The notes beneath the pieces are model-generated. The model was not told where the DNA came from and ran no database searches. It saw only the letters and a program-made list of their open reading frames with translations. Positions 62,371-64,000 of a DNA stretch of 64,000 nt are shown here, piece after piece. The DNA comes from Blautia sp900556555 (GTDB lineage Bacteria > Bacillota > Clostridia > Lachnospirales > Lachnospiraceae). The stretch lies in NCBI GenBank assembly GCA_964250615.1, contig CAXUGM010000016.1; one strand, 5' to 3'. Positions within the stretch are counted from its first letter, which is position 1; each line of letters begins with the position of its first letter. The position numbers and the translations under genes are program-made.

Positions 62371-62401
62371 GTGAAAAAATCGCATAATTTATGTATTTAC
62401 G

Positions 62402-62438
62402 GACCTTGAGAGAATAAAAACTCTCAGGGTCTTTTTTT
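62402..62438 (+). terminator. terminator after lysS
   Basis: GACCTTGAGAG pairs with CTCTCAGGGTC (one mismatch) followed by seven T. Confidence 0.9.
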
Positions 62439-62512
62439 ATGCCCATTCGCAAACTTCAAAGAAAACTCTTTCCCCACTATAATGAAATCGCAAAGGAAGG
62501 AGTGGATTTGCT

Positions 62513-63901
62513 ATGAGTAATAGTTTATCAAAAGTACATCCGGAACTTATCTCGGAATGGTCAGATAAGAACTATCCTCTTACACCGGACAATATTACAT
62601 TTGGCTCAAATAAAATAGTATGGTGGAAAGGTTCGTGTGGTCACGAATGGCAAGCCAGCGTGAAAAGTCGCTCGTCTGGAGAAAATTGTCCGATATGTTC
62701 AGGGAAAAGAGTTGCCACGGGTATCAATGATTTAGCAACCTTAAAACCGGAACTGGTAAAAGAATGGTCAGATAAGAATACATTGAAACCAACGGAAGTT
62801 ACGGTTGGTTCGCATAAGAAGATAATTTGGAAATGTAAATTAGGTCACGAATGGCAAGCTACTGTAAAAAGCAGAACATTAAACGGTACGGGATGCCCGT
62901 ATTGCTCTCATAATTCGATTTTAGCGGGGTTTAACGACCTTGCATCACAATTCCCTGATGTAGCTGCTGAATGGTCAGCGAGGAACAAATTAAAGCCGAC
63001 AGAGGTTACAGCATTTTCAAATCAGAAAGTATGGTGGAAGTGTAGCAAGGGTCACGAATGGAACGCATTGATTTCTACCCGTTCTTATGGAAGTAAATGC
63101 CCATATTGTAGTGGGATAATTCTTTTGAAAGGATTTAATGACCTTGCTACAACACAACCAAAGATTGCCGAAGAATGGTCGGAAAGAAATTTACCTTTAA
63201 CTCCTGATATGATAAACGAGAAATCTCGTAAAAATGTTTGGTGGAAATGCAAAGAATGTGGATACGAATGGAAGTCGGTTATACATTCACGAGTAAAAGG
63301 AACGACCTGTCCGGTATGTGCAGATAGAGCAGTTCTTTCCGGTCACAATGATTTAGCCACAACAGACAGACATCTTCTCAAAGAATGGGATTACGAACTC
63401 AATAAGGATGTTCTTCCGACACAAGTATCAAGAAATTCAATGAGAAGTGTATGGTGGAGATGTTCTAACGGTCATTCGTGGAAAGCTAAGATATGTGAAC
63501 GTGCCATAGAAGAAAAAGGTTGTACCGTTTGTGAAAGTGAATATCAGAGTGTATTTCCACAGTTAGCCATCAGCTTTTATGCTCGTATGAAAGGGTTACA
63601 AACAATACTTAATTCAGATAAAGTTGTCGGACTCCCTCTTGAAACATACATACCTGAAGAAAAACTTGCCATTGAATCAGAATGTGGCACGGACGATATA
63701 GAAATAGTGAAAGAACATATATGCAAAGCAAGGGGTATCAATCTTATCAAACTTCCTTATAAGAAAAAAGAAACGGAAACAGAATATGCCCTAAAGCTAA
63801 AGCAAACACTAAGAAACGTACATATATTTATATCCTCGGATGTAGACGAGGATGTTGCATTCATAAGAAAACACTTCTATGAATGGAGAAAATTTCAATA
63901 A
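62513..63901 (+). CDS. five-repeat zinc-ribbon protein with nuclease-like C-terminus
   Basis: A 462-residue protein. Five ~67-residue units each carry an EWS/N...P...VWWKC...GHEW...CPYC pattern, the treble-clef zinc-ribbon of the PF14311/DUF4379 type, at about 8-66, 67-135, 136-203, 204-272 and 273-340. Each would bind zinc with four Cys/His. The last ~115 residues (LPLETYIPEEKLAIESECG...INLIKLPYK) look like the core of a PD-(D/E)XK or Vsr-type nuclease, with one Asp/Glu position unclear. Such proteins appear in phage and island contexts and may bind and cut DNA. GGAGTGG precedes the ATG. Confidence 0.78.
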   Translation: MSNSLSKVHPELISEWSDKNYPLTPDNITFGSNKIVWWKGSCGHEWQASVKSRSSGENCPICSGKRVATGINDLATLKPELVKEWSDKNTLKPTEVTVGSHKKIIWKCKLGHEWQATVKSRTLNGTGCPYCSHNSILAGFNDLASQFPDVAAEWSARNKLKPTEVTAFSNQKVWWKCSKGHEWNALISTRSYGSKCPYCSGIILLKGFNDLATTQPKIAEEWSERNLPLTPDMINEKSRKNVWWKCKECGYEWKSVIHSRVKGTTCPVCADRAVLSGHNDLATTDRHLLKEWDYELNKDVLPTQVSRNSMRSVWWRCSNGHSWKAKICERAIEEKGCTVCESEYQSVFPQLAISFYARMKGLQTILNSDKVVGLPLETYIPEEKLAIESECGTDDIEIVKEHICKARGINLIKLPYKKKETETEYALKLKQTLRNVHIFISSDVDEDVAFIRKHFYEWRKFQ

Positions 63902-64000
63902 TGGAGCTTCCTGTATACTTTAAATGCTGGAAAAAGTGTTGGATTAAAAGATGGTAGTTACGCAGGCAGAGAAGCTGTGAAGTGGTTCGCAAATCAGATA
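63902..64000. other. end-of-window stretch, possible cut gene fragment
   Basis: A 32-codon open frame from 63903 to the right edge (reading WSFLYTLNAGKS...) has no start codon visible. Its amino acid content (GKSVGLKDGSYAGREAV) looks coding, but it is too short to assign. It may be a remnant or the continuation of an adjacent element. Confidence 0.25.

Overview
The window looks like chromosome of a Gram-positive, spore-forming, anaerobic gut bacterium of the Lachnospiraceae (Blautia / Ruminococcus gnavus-like). The basis is low-to-moderate GC, strong AGGAGG-type ribosome sites, TTGACA-N17-TATAAT promoters, sporulation genes (SpoIID-like, SpoVT, SleB), two rubrerythrins with a PerR regulator, several AraC-controlled plant-sugar genes, and an ABC sugar importer with no ATPase of its own. 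The genus is not proven.

Layout. 1-7 kb: a partial DUF6062 gene, a MATE exporter, O-acetylhomoserine sulfhydrylase, an MnmM-like tRNA methyltransferase, a SpoIID-like protein and a LytM/SpoIIQ-like protein with no catalytic residues. 7-12.7 kb: a GIY-YIG protein, two short-chain dehydrogenases, NagA, and a kduI-kduD uronate pathway with a divergent AraC regulator. 12.7-15.1 kb: an accessory patch with six ~52-bp hairpin repeats and two tandem, nearly identical Rpn-family nuclease genes. 15.2-17 kb: an oxidative stress island (rubrerythrin, reverse rubrerythrin, PerR, PerR-box-like palindromes). 17-24 kb: a membrane diguanylate cyclase facing a type IV pilus gene set (pilT, pseudopilins, a damaged pilC/gspF, a transglutaminase lipoprotein). 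24-40 kb: an alpha-galactoside utilisation region with two GH36 enzymes, one GH31, one GH4, an ABC importer, two AraC regulators, YesL and two HAD phosphatases.

40-62 kb is mostly housekeeping: SpoVT, nicotinate phosphoribosyltransferase, glycerate kinase, a VanXY-like D,D-peptidase, tRNA-Gln(CTG), acyl-ACP thioesterase, CvfB, DnaE, PfkA, an rRNA methyltransferase, SleB, NfeD/SPFH, a patatin, ArgF, BirA, CoaX, Dus, GreA and LysS. At 62.3-64 kb, repeats after lysS and a five-fold zinc-ribbon protein with a nuclease-like tail suggest the edge of a mobile or defence-type island.

How the genes work together. The 24-40 kb block can import raffinose/melibiose-type sugars and remove alpha-galactose with retaining hydrolases (GH36, GH31) and a redox hydrolase (GH4). 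Its importer promoter carries direct repeats and a cre-like site, consistent with AraC induction and CcpA repression. The kdu genes feed unsaturated uronates toward KDG, and NagA processes amino sugars. The most unusual items are the 52-bp hairpin array beside the twin Rpn genes, the spoVT leader in which a terminator-like hairpin covers the ribosome site and contains a SigG-like promoter, the doubly damaged gspF, and the zinc-ribbon/nuclease-like protein at the right edge.
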